NCBI GenBank assembly: GCA_024635735.1
Contig: JAGXII010000051.1
Coordinates: 1 to 8,846, forward strand
DNA: 8,846 nt
Source of the DNA: Christiangramia sp.
Lineage (GTDB): Bacteria; Bacteroidota; Bacteroidia; Flavobacteriales; Flavobacteriaceae
Direction: 5' to 3'
How positions within the stretch are numbered: the first letter of the stretch is position 1; every line of letters starts with the position of its first letter. Shown piece after piece: positions 1-6,319 of this stretch. The notes beneath the pieces were generated by a model. It worked only from the letters and a program-made list of their open reading frames with translations, ran no database searches and was not told the origin of the DNA. The translations under genes and the position numbers were made by a program.

Positions 1-154
1 CTATAAAGCAGTACAACGCGAAACCGGTGCTCTGGCAATAGGACCGATGCTTCAGGGGCTCAACAAACCGGTGAATGATCTCAGTCGCGGCTGTACCGTT
101 GACGATATCTTCAATACCGTAGTTTTAACCGCTATTCAGGCACAAGGAATCTAG
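1..154 (+). CDS. pta: Phosphate acetyltransferase, C-terminal end (5' partial)
   Basis: The reading frame that enters the window at base 2 encodes about 50 residues and ends in TAG at 152-154. The residues include ETGALAIGPMLQGLNKPVND, then LSRG and a final VVLTAIQAQ stretch; this is the hallmark C-terminus of phosphotransacetylases (the GP-x-LQG-x-x-KPVNDLSRG segment lines the active-site cleft). The enzyme interconverts acetyl-CoA + phosphate and acetyl phosphate + CoA in the cytoplasm. It lies immediately upstream of ackA on the same strand, the classic pta-ackA arrangement that makes or uses acetate. Whether the gene is the long form with an N-terminal DRTGG/BioD-like domain or the short form cannot be told, because the start lies outside the window. 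The base composition is visibly more GC-rich than most genes further right. Confidence 0.93.
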   Translation, partial: YKAVQRETGALAIGPMLQGLNKPVNDLSRGCTVDDIFNTVVLTAIQAQGI

Positions 155-189
155 TTAGATGTGCAAAATGAGATATTGTCAAAATGATG

Positions 190-226
190 GTCACTTTGAA
201 TTTAATTCAGTGCATTTCAGAATGAG
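190..226. repeat. Degenerate palindromic repeat in the pta-ackA gap
   Basis: The 128-bp gap between pta and ackA contains GTCACTTTGAA (190-200) followed 15 bases later by TTCAGAATGAG (216-226), an imperfect inverted repeat. The 13-base word CATTTCAGAATGA at 213-225 recurs exactly at 1521-1533 in the hairpin after ackA, so the two sites are related copies of one element. It could act as a weak stem-loop that reduces read-through from pta or sets the relative level of the two transcripts. There is no T-run after it, so I do not call it a terminator. The rest of the gap is A-rich just before the ackA ATG and shows no convincing promoter; TCACTTTG at 191-198 differs at one base from the TAnnTTTG box. 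Confidence 0.5.
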
Positions 227-282
227 AATCCTTACCGCACTCTAAAAACGGATAACAAAAACAAGAAATCGCAATAACCAAA

Positions 283-1485
283 ATGAAAAATATACTTGTT
301 ATAAATTCGGGAAGTTCTTCACTGAAATTTCAACTTATTCAAATGCCTTCGGAAAAGGTAATGGCTTCGGGCATGGTGGAGCGAATTGGCCTTGAAGGAG
401 CCAAAGCACATTATAAAACCGATGATTCCTCTACCACCAAAGAACTTGAGATCCCCGATCATGCCGTGGCCCTGAAGACGGTGACCGACCTTTTGATGGA
501 TGAGAAAAGAGGGGTGATAGAGACTCCTGATGATATCAACGCTATTGGTCACCGGGTGGTGCACGGCGGCAACACTTTTTCGAAAACCATCGTGATCGAT
601 GAGGAAGTGAAAAAAGCGGTCAAAAATTTGTTTTCCCTTGCTCCGCTTCACAATCCGCCAAACCTTAAAGGAATTGAGGTAGCCGAAAAATTATTCCCAA
701 AAGCCAAACAAGTTGCGGTTTTCGATACTGCCTTCCACAGTACTATTCCGCAGAGGGCCGCACAATATGCTATTCCTACTTCATTTTATGAAGAAGACCA
801 CATCCAGGTGTATGGATTCCATGGAACGAGTCATAAGTATGTAACCGGGCAGGCCCAGGAATACCTAAAAAAAGATAAATTAAAGATCGTAAGCATTCAC
901 CTTGGAAACGGCTGCAGTGTTACTGCTGTTAAAGATGGAAAAAGCATCGACCATTCCCTTGGCTTTGCCCCGGTAAACGGTCTAATCATGGGAACCCGCA
1001 GCGGCGATATAGACCAGTCGGTGATCTTCTACATGATCGGGCATCTTGGTTATACTCCTCAGGAGGTAAGTGATATTCTTCACCATAAAAGTGGCATGTA
1101 TGGCCTCACCGGCTATAGCGATCTTCGGGATATCGAGGAGCAGGCTGACAAGGGTAATAAACACTGCCAGCTCGCCCTTGAGATGAATGCCTATCGCATC
1201 AAGAAATATATCGGTGCCTATGCCACCATCATGAATGGTTTAGATGCAGTGGTCTTTACCGCGGGGATTGGCGAAAATAGCAATGTTATCAGGAAACTTG
1301 TGTGTGACAATATGGATTACCTCGGGATCGAACTGGATAACACGAAGAACAGTCTTCGGTCTAAAGAGATCCGCCAGGTCAGCACAGATGCCTCAAGAGT
1401 GAGAGTGCTTGTAATTCCCACCAACGAGGAACTGGAAATCGCTAAACAGGTAGAAGCTTTGGTCTCAGAAAATAAAGAAAGGTAA
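283..1485 (+). CDS. ackA: Acetate kinase
   Basis: Cytoplasmic enzyme that transfers phosphate between acetyl phosphate and ADP, giving ATP and acetate (or the reverse during acetate uptake). The 400-residue length is the family norm. The ASKHA-fold signature motifs are all present: N-terminal VINSGSSSLKF (residues 6-16, Asn8 and the Ser cluster), GHRVVHGG with Arg91, VFDTAFH with Asp148, GFHGTSH with His180, IHLGNGCSV (205-213), MGTRSGDIDQ with Arg239, VFTAGIGENS (324-333), and PTNEE near the C-terminus carrying the catalytic-site Glu382. These match the active-site residues known for the Methanosarcina enzyme (Arg91, Asp148, His180, Arg241, Glu384). The ATG is preceded by an A-rich leader without a Shine-Dalgarno site, usual in Bacteroidota. 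It follows pta by 128 bp and is closed by a hairpin at 1505-1537. Confidence 0.98.
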   Translation: MKNILVINSGSSSLKFQLIQMPSEKVMASGMVERIGLEGAKAHYKTDDSSTTKELEIPDHAVALKTVTDLLMDEKRGVIETPDDINAIGHRVVHGGNTFSKTIVIDEEVKKAVKNLFSLAPLHNPPNLKGIEVAEKLFPKAKQVAVFDTAFHSTIPQRAAQYAIPTSFYEEDHIQVYGFHGTSHKYVTGQAQEYLKKDKLKIVSIHLGNGCSVTAVKDGKSIDHSLGFAPVNGLIMGTRSGDIDQSVIFYMIGHLGYTPQEVSDILHHKSGMYGLTGYSDLRDIEEQADKGNKHCQLALEMNAYRIKKYIGAYATIMNGLDAVVFTAGIGENSNVIRKLVCDNMDYLGIELDNTKNSLRSKEIRQVSTDASRVRVLVIPTNEELEIAKQVEALVSENKER

Positions 1486-1504
1486 AGACCGGGAAAGTAA
1501 AAAC

Positions 1505-1537
1505 TAAGTCATTCTGAACTCATTTCAGAATGACTTA
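1505..1537. terminator. Bidirectional terminator hairpin between ackA and the helicase gene
   Basis: A perfect 14-bp inverted repeat, TAAGTCATTCTGAA (1505-1518) and TTCAGAATGACTTA (1524-1537), flanks a 5-base loop. It sits in the 56-bp space between two convergent genes. On the - strand the stem is followed one or two bases later by five T residues (complement of A 1499-1503), a good terminator for the helicase transcript. On the + strand the T-richness after the stem is weaker (TTCATTAG). The stem shares its right arm with the degenerate copy at 213-225, so the terminator seems to be recruited from a dispersed palindromic repeat. Confidence 0.75.
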
Positions 1538-1541
1538 TTCA

Positions 1542-2978
1542 TTAGTCATTGGTGAAAAAATCGTCACTAAAACCTATAAGATATAATTTCTCCTTCGCTC
1601 TGGTAACAGCCGTATAAAGCCATCTTAAATATTCCTTTCCCACTCCGTTTGGCAAATAAGGCTGTTCGATAAAAACTGTATTCCATTGCCCACCCTGCGA
1701 TTTATGGCAGGTGATGGCATAAGAAAACTTGATTTGTAAGGCATTGAAATACTTGTTATTCTTTACCTTCAGGAATTACTTATATTTTGAACTCTCTCCG
1801 GCATAATCCTTTTTTACCTCTTCATAGAGCTTATTTGATTCTTCATATGTTAGAGAAGGGGTGTTACTGGTTAGAGTATCTAAAAGAATAACGGTTTCAA
1901 ATGGTCTCATTTTGGGATAATCTACCATTTCGACTTTTACTTCAGCAAATCTAAAGCCATATAACTCTTTAAATGAGAAGATTTCCAGGACTTTCATAAT
2001 ATCTCCATTTGCAATAAAACCAGCCTCACTGGTTGGTTTAAGCCAGAAATAGTTATTCTTCACCACCATTAAATAATCTCCCGCAGAAATTTCCTCTTCC
2101 TGAAATAGTATTCGGGACCTGATTTGCTCATTGTACATATTAGCGCGCTTATTGGAACGCACAATAATACTCGTCTCTTCATAACCCAGACTGCTGTAGG
2201 AATCCTGAATAGCGTCCATGATCTCATACCCATCAATTAACCGGATAACATCGGCATTGGTTGATAGCTCAAATTGAAAGCTTTCATAGAACTCTTCCTG
2301 AAGACTTTCCCTAATTAAAGTAGCATTACGAAGAATATCACTTTCTTCGCTTTGGCGAACTACTTCATCCAGTTCAATGAAAGACACCTCCTTGTTGTAA
2401 TTCATCTCCAGTTTTTGTTCCTCAAGAGCCGGACTCAAATCCATTTTTACCGGTGGTAACTGGGCAGTGTCTCCAATAAGAATCAACTGACAGTTATGTC
2501 CCTTGTAAACGTATTCGATCAAATCGTCCAGAAGAGAGCCATTTTCAAAAAGTTTTGAATTTCCACCATCATCAGAGATCATTGAGGCCTCATCTACTAT
2601 AAATAAGGTATTTGTGTGCTTGTTGGGCTGTAGAGTGAATTGAACTCCTCCTCCACTGGATTTTTTTGGGAAATAGATCTTTTTATGAATAGTAAAAGCT
2701 TCCTTACTGGAGTAATTGGAAATTACTTTTGCAGCACGACCCGTGGGAGCAAGCAATACTCCACTCTTTTTTATTTCCCAAAGATTCTTAACTAAAGTAC
2801 TGATTATGGTAGTTTTACCGGTACCGGCAAAACCTTTTAGAAGAAAAAGTTTATCCTTTCCACCCTCTACCACGAACTTTGAAAGCATCTGTAGCGCTAT
2901 ATCCTGTTTACTGGTTGCAGTAAATCCAAGATCATCAACAAGTAATTTAAAGAAGGAGTCCGGAGTGGGTTTTTCCAT
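1542..2978 (-). pseudogene. RecD-like SF1 ATP-dependent helicase, broken by one in-frame stop
   Basis: Read from the ATG at 2978-2976, the frame encodes a RecD/Pif1-like superfamily 1 helicase. Visible parts: N-terminal substrate-binding segment with SKQDIALQML (Q-motif region), Walker A GFAGTGKTT (about residues 49-57), the motif Ia/TGRAAK stretch, Walker B FIVDEASMIS, motif III LILIGDTAQLPP and motif IV around IIVRSNKRAN. At 1776-1778 the frame meets TAA, giving a 400-residue product. The same frame continues for 77 more codons to a TAA at 1542-1544 and encodes YAITCHKSQGGQW (motif V) and LYTAVTRAKEKLYLIGF (motif VI with the arginine finger). A full protein would have 478 residues. The break is therefore a single nonsense change, most simply CAA to TAA. 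Without motifs V and VI the ATPase should be dead. A TTG at 2999 would add 7 residues, but it overlaps the promoter box, so the ATG is preferred. Confidence 0.9.
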
Positions 2979-2996
2979 AGAAAGTGCATAAAATCT

Positions 2997-3027
2997 CAAA
3001 GATAAGAATGGATTTTTATGGCAGAAA
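2997..3027 (-). promoter_or_regulatory. Bacteroidota-type promoter for the helicase gene
   Basis: On the - strand TATCTTTG (plus coordinates 2997-3004) matches the TAnnTTTG -7 consensus of Bacteroidota sigma-ABfr promoters perfectly. A TTTC that could serve as the -33 element lies 19 bp upstream (3024-3027). Transcription would begin near 2991, giving a leader of about a dozen bases before the ATG at 2978. This excludes the upstream TTG at 2999 as the start. Confidence 0.6.
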
Positions 3028-3050
3028 CTTTTACGAATAAAAAAAAGTTG

Positions 3051-3058
3051 TAGATTTG
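3051..3058 (+). promoter_or_regulatory. Bacteroidota-type promoter for the 3103-6314 gene run
   Basis: TAGATTTG at 3051-3058 is a perfect TAnnTTTG -7 box. A T-rich patch (TTTTA around 3029-3033) lies about 17 bp upstream and is only a weak -33 candidate. The expected start site near 3063-3065 leaves a leader of about 38 bases, A-rich before the ATG at 3103. It faces away from the helicase promoter box, which lies 46 bp to the left, so the two units share one compact divergent control region. Confidence 0.6.
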
Positions 3059-3102
3059 TCGTTAACGTTTAACCTTCAAATTAAAACATAAACTTTAAAA
3101 GC

Positions 3103-3756
3103 ATGAGATTTGTAATACAGATACTTCTTTGGGTAGTGATTATCTTCCTGGCATATCTTACTTTCAACGCGGTTTACGAGCCAATCCAATTCAACAAAAT
3201 AAAAGAAAAGAGATACGCTAAAGTAATTAACAATCTTAAGGATGTCAGAGCGGCAGAGTTAGCTCATAAAGAAGTAACTGGACGTTTCGCAGGAGACTGG
3301 GATAGCCTGGTTAGATTCCTTGATACTGCCGAATTCGCTATCACTCAACGTCGTGACACTACTTTCCTTGATGAAGAATACAAAAAAACCTATGGTGTTG
3401 ACCAATATATTGAAAGCGTTGTGATAGATACTTTAGGCTTCGTTCCGGTTAAAGACTCTTTATTCAAAGGTAAGGAAGAAAGATATCGTACAATGATGAA
3501 CGTTCCAATTGAAGGTGTAAATACTAAATTTGACCTTAGTGCCGGTACGGTCAAAAAAGGAGATAACAGTATCCCTGTTTTTGAATCCAAAGTCGCTAAA
3601 GCCAAAGTTCTTTACGATCAGGACAGAACGCTTGTACTTCAGGAAAATGAAATCCAATCTGTTGACGATGTTAACGGAAGATATATTAGTGTAGGTTCTA
3701 TGAGCGAGGTCAATACCAGCGGTAACTGGCCAAAAGTTTATGGTGACAACGAGTAA
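3103..3756 (+). CDS. Conserved membrane-anchored protein of unknown function
   Basis: A 217-residue protein with one N-terminal hydrophobic segment (about residues 4-20, IQILLWVVIIFLAYLTF) preceded by a single Arg and followed by positive charges (KIKEKRYAK). This suggests an uncleaved signal anchor with the rest in the periplasm. After the anchor comes a helical, charged stretch (residues 30-55) running into AELAHKEVTGRFAGDWDSL, then a mixed alpha/beta domain ending in GNWPKVYG. I recognise it only as a conserved hypothetical protein of Flavobacteriia. The helix plus G-x-F/Y-...-D-x-L pattern resembles the region after the first helix of type IV pilins and pseudopilins, but the prepilin-peptidase Gly and Glu5 are missing, so this is only a hint. 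It is the first gene after the promoter at 3051 and overlaps the next gene by 17 bp, implying coupled translation. Confidence 0.85.
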   Translation: MRFVIQILLWVVIIFLAYLTFNAVYEPIQFNKIKEKRYAKVINNLKDVRAAELAHKEVTGRFAGDWDSLVRFLDTAEFAITQRRDTTFLDEEYKKTYGVDQYIESVVIDTLGFVPVKDSLFKGKEERYRTMMNVPIEGVNTKFDLSAGTVKKGDNSIPVFESKVAKAKVLYDQDRTLVLQENEIQSVDDVNGRYISVGSMSEVNTSGNWPKVYGDNE

Positions 3757-4555
3757 TCAAAACACTTCATATAAGAAACTGTCCATTCAGGTAAGCTTGA
3801 ATGGACTTTCTTTTTGTACCCTAAATCAAAAGGAAAACAATATTGAGTTTTTTAAAAAGATAGATTTTGGAAAACAAATGGATCCCATAAAGCTCCTTTC
3901 AAAAATTGAACTGGAATATGAAAAAGAACCGGAACTTAATATCCCTGTGGATGAAGTAAGCCTGGTATTCAAAAATTCTCTTTTTAGCCTGGTACCAGAA
4001 TCCCTTTTTGATGAAGATCATGCTTCCAGCTATTTAAAATTCAACACTAAAATCCTTAAAACCGATTTTATTGCATTTGATAAACTTGAAGCGGGTATCG
4101 TAAACGTGTATATTCCCTACGCCAATATTACCAATTACTTTTTTGATAAATATGGGGAGTTTGAGTATCGCCACAGCCTTAGTGTTTTAATTGATTCTTT
4201 ATTGAAACTGCCGTCTTACGAAGAACCTAAGTTTTATATTCATGTTCACGGTAACTCCTACGAGCTTGTAGTGATAAAAAACGGAAATCTTATTCTGGCG
4301 AATAGTTTTGAATATGACACTAAAGAAGATTTTCTTTATTACATATTATTTACCGCAGAGCAGCTAGACATGGATCCTATGGATTTTGAATTAGTATTGC
4401 TTGGAGAAATAAAAAAGGATTCAGAAGAATATAAAATGGCCTGGAATTATATAAATAATATAAGTTTTTTGGGCCCTTACCACAGTTTCAATTTTCAAAC
4501 TGAGAATAAACCGGAAGATGACCTTTCGGAATATCTGCTTTTAAAATCGTTTTAA
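3740..4555 (+). CDS. DUF3822 family protein
   Basis: A 271-residue soluble protein with no signal peptide or membrane helix, recognised as DUF3822, a family widespread in Bacteroidota and often found next to rsmD. The sequence shows two halves that each start with beta-strand pairs: KLSIQVSLNGLSFCTLN (about residues 13-29) and, in the second half, FYIHVHGNSYELVVIKNG (about 160-177) followed by NLILANSFEY, a helical stretch and FELVLLGEI. This duplicated layout is reminiscent of the actin-like ASKHA fold (PilM/FtsA type), which is my inference; no function is known. The ATG at 3740 overlaps the previous gene by 17 bp; a GTG directly after it could also serve. Its stop shares one base with the rsmD start, so the three genes are probably co-translated. 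Confidence 0.85.
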   Translation: MVTTSNQNTSYKKLSIQVSLNGLSFCTLNQKENNIEFFKKIDFGKQMDPIKLLSKIELEYEKEPELNIPVDEVSLVFKNSLFSLVPESLFDEDHASSYLKFNTKILKTDFIAFDKLEAGIVNVYIPYANITNYFFDKYGEFEYRHSLSVLIDSLLKLPSYEEPKFYIHVHGNSYELVVIKNGNLILANSFEYDTKEDFLYYILFTAEQLDMDPMDFELVLLGEIKKDSEEYKMAWNYINNISFLGPYHSFNFQTENKPEDDLSEYLLLKSF

Positions 4556-5088
4556 TGAGAATTATTTCCGGAAACCATAAAGGAAGAAGAATTATCGCGC
4601 CTCAAAAGTTACCTGTAAGGCCCACCACTGATGTGGCCAAAGAAGCATTATTCAATATTCTCAATAACTACTACTCCATTGCAAATATCAAGGTAATAGA
4701 TCTATTTTCAGGAACCGGAAACATATCTTATGAATTTGCCGCACGTGGCTCAGAAAATATCACTGCTGTAGATGCCAACTATGATTGCGTGAAATTTATA
4801 AAGAAAACATCTGCAGAACTTGAATTTCCAATCACTACTATAAAAAGTGATGTCTTTAAGTATCTCGAGAAAGCACCTGTAAAGGCCGACATCATTTTTG
4901 CAGATCCTCCTTATGACCTGGAAAAGGAGAAATTTGCCAGAATTGTTGGACTAGTTTTTAAAAATGTTATATTAAAGGAAGAAGGGATGCTAATTATTGA
5001 GCACTCTAAACACACCGACCTTTCAGATCTCGAAAGGTTTAGAGAAAGCCGCAAATACGGAAGCAGTGTTTTCAGTTTTTTCGAATAA
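4555..5088 (+). CDS. rsmD: 16S rRNA (guanine(966)-N2)-methyltransferase, RsmD family
   Basis: Cytoplasmic Rossmann-fold enzyme that methylates N2 of G966 in the 30S subunit using S-adenosylmethionine. Signature parts are the N-terminal MRIISGNHKGRRI and RPTTDVAKEALFNIL (residues 22-36), SAM-binding motif I VIDLFSGTGNIS (47-58), the acidic residue in VDA (Asp73) that binds the ribose, and the catalytic DPPY (117-120) typical of N-methyltransferases acting on an exocyclic amino group. The length of 177 residues is normal. The ATG overlaps the upstream stop (TAATG at 4553-4557), showing tight translational coupling to the DUF3822 gene. Confidence 0.95.
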   Translation: MRIISGNHKGRRIIAPQKLPVRPTTDVAKEALFNILNNYYSIANIKVIDLFSGTGNISYEFAARGSENITAVDANYDCVKFIKKTSAELEFPITTIKSDVFKYLEKAPVKADIIFADPPYDLEKEKFARIVGLVFKNVILKEEGMLIIEHSKHTDLSDLERFRESRKYGSSVFSFFE

Positions 5089-5099
5089 AAATAATAGCT

Positions 5100-5480
5100 A
5101 TGACCAGGAATGTTTCCAAGACTTTAGATCTGGAATTCACTCATTTGGAATTCTATTCAGACTATGTTATATCTACAGTTAAAGAAGATTCAATACTCGA
5201 AGAAGATCATTTAGAAAAGCTAATGGATGTTTGCGTCAACCACTTTGAGGAAAAACCCTTTGTATATATTGCGAATAGAAAATTCAACTATAATGTGAAT
5301 CCTCTCGTATATTTGAATTTGTTTAAAATTGAAACTCTAGAAGCTATTGCAGTAGCTAGTGACAATAAATCCGCACTTAAAACCGCGATTTTTGAGAAGC
5401 ATTTTTCACGGATTCCTTTTGAAATATTCCACGAATTAAAGGAAGCTCAAATATGGGCTGAAAGAATATTAAATGAATAA
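5100..5480 (+). CDS. Small conserved protein, possibly STAS/SpoIIAA-like fold
   Basis: A 126-residue cytoplasmic protein with no signal peptide. The order of elements, a strand around FYSDYVISTVKED (18-30), a helix (34-49), a strand with the well-formed block KPFVYIANRKFNYNVNPLVY (52-71), a strand LEAIAVAS (80-87) and a final helix after IPFEIFHELKEAQIWA (105-120), resembles the SpoIIAA-like/STAS family in which such proteins end in a 'eIF..leeA..Wl' helix. The Ser that is phosphorylated in true anti-sigma antagonists cannot be pointed out with confidence. I do not assign a function. It starts 11 bp after rsmD and its stop (5478-5480) lies 3 bp before the first usable codon of the glucanase gene, so it is likely in the same operon. 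Confidence 0.75.
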   Translation: MTRNVSKTLDLEFTHLEFYSDYVISTVKEDSILEEDHLEKLMDVCVNHFEEKPFVYIANRKFNYNVNPLVYLNLFKIETLEAIAVASDNKSALKTAIFEKHFSRIPFEIFHELKEAQIWAERILNE

Positions 5481-5483
5481 AAA

Positions 5484-6314
5484 TTGCCGAAGTCTTCTCT
5501 CCTGTTTTTTATTGTTTTAATTCAAATCTCTTTTCTGTCATTTTCTGCAAAATCTCAGGGCTTTAAAATTATATGGGCAGATGAGTTTAATAGCGAAGGA
5601 AAACCTTCTTCACAGAATTGGAATTACGAAACAGGTTTTATTAGAAACCTTGAGGAACAGATCTACACGAAACGTAAAAAGAATATCCGGGTCAATAAAG
5701 GAAATCTGGAGATCATCGCATTAAGAGAAAAGTACCGGAACAGGAAATACGATCTGAATATTAAAAATTACAGAATCAATACTCCTTATGCAGAATATAC
5801 TTCAGCCAGTATAAACACCAAAGACAAATTTGAATTTAAATATGGCCGCGTGGAGGTTAGGGCTAAATTACCAAAAGGACTAGGCGTATGGCCGGCTATT
5901 TGGATGTTAGGGGCTAATTTCGACGAGATCGATTACCCTAAAGCTGGTGAAATTGATATTATGGAACATGTGGGAAAAGAACCAGACAAAATTCATGCTA
6001 CCGTACACTATTCAGGTAGTAAGGGAATAAAATCGGATGGCGGAACCCAAACCATTTCAGATCTTTCTAAAGACTTTCATGTGTATTCGGTAAGCTGGTC
6101 GCCAGAAAAAATTGAATTTTTAATTGACAATGCTGTTTTTCATAGCTTTAATATTGAGGAAGCCGGAAAAGAAAATAACCCCTTCAGGAAGCCCTTTTAC
6201 CTAATTATAAACCTGGCTCTTGGCGGAAACTGGGCAGGAAAACCAAATCCAGATATTTTCCCACAAAAATTTTTAATTGATTATGTTAGGGTTTATAAAA
6301 AGCTGGAAAAATAA
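5484..6314 (+). CDS. Secreted glycoside hydrolase family 16 beta-glucanase (laminarinase-like)
   Basis: A 276-residue protein with an N-terminal signal peptide (hydrophobic SLLFFIVLIQISFLSF, residues 5-20; cleavage likely near AKS-Q) followed by one GH16 jelly-roll domain. Catalytic site: GEIDIMEH (155-162), with nucleophile Glu156, Asp158 and acid/base Glu161; the extra Met (beta-bulge ExDxxE) is the form found in laminarinases, agarases and related enzymes and not in lichenases. Other family blocks: WADEFN (31-36), FKYGRVEVRAKLPKG (118-132), VWPAIWMLG (135-143), HATVHYSG, FHVYSVSWSPEKIEFLID and LALGGNWAG, ending in FLIDYVRVYK. It should hydrolyse beta-1,3- or mixed-linked glucans such as laminarin in the periplasm or outside the cell; exact substrate is inference. 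No T9SS C-terminal domain or lipobox is seen. The only in-frame start is a TTG at 5484; see the finding on the possible one-base shift. The stop lies in the T-run of the convergent rnpB gene. Confidence 0.92.
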   Translation: MPKSSLLFFIVLIQISFLSFSAKSQGFKIIWADEFNSEGKPSSQNWNYETGFIRNLEEQIYTKRKKNIRVNKGNLEIIALREKYRNRKYDLNIKNYRINTPYAEYTSASINTKDKFEFKYGRVEVRAKLPKGLGVWPAIWMLGANFDEIDYPKAGEIDIMEHVGKEPDKIHATVHYSGSKGIKSDGGTQTISDLSKDFHVYSVSWSPEKIEFLIDNAVFHSFNIEEAGKENNPFRKPFYLIINLALGGNWAGKPNPDIFPQKFLIDYVRVYKKLEK

Positions 6315-6319
6315 AAAAA

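Noticed and set aside
319..651. A 110-codon - strand reading frame inside ackA
   Set aside because: It is a shadow of the acetate kinase frame, whose protein motifs are unambiguous; no independent promoter or family match is seen.
1542..1775. A separate small gene after the helicase stop
   Set aside because: The region is the same-frame continuation of the helicase with motifs V and VI and has no start codon or promoter of its own; it is better read as the tail of one broken gene.
2716..2991. A 91-codon + strand reading frame opposite the helicase N-terminus
   Set aside because: It is antisense to the Walker A-bearing helicase sequence and has the irregular composition of a shadow frame.
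4997..5182. A 61-codon frame spanning the rsmD/5100 junction
   Set aside because: It overlaps the conserved C-terminus of RsmD and the start of the next gene in another frame and has no family features.
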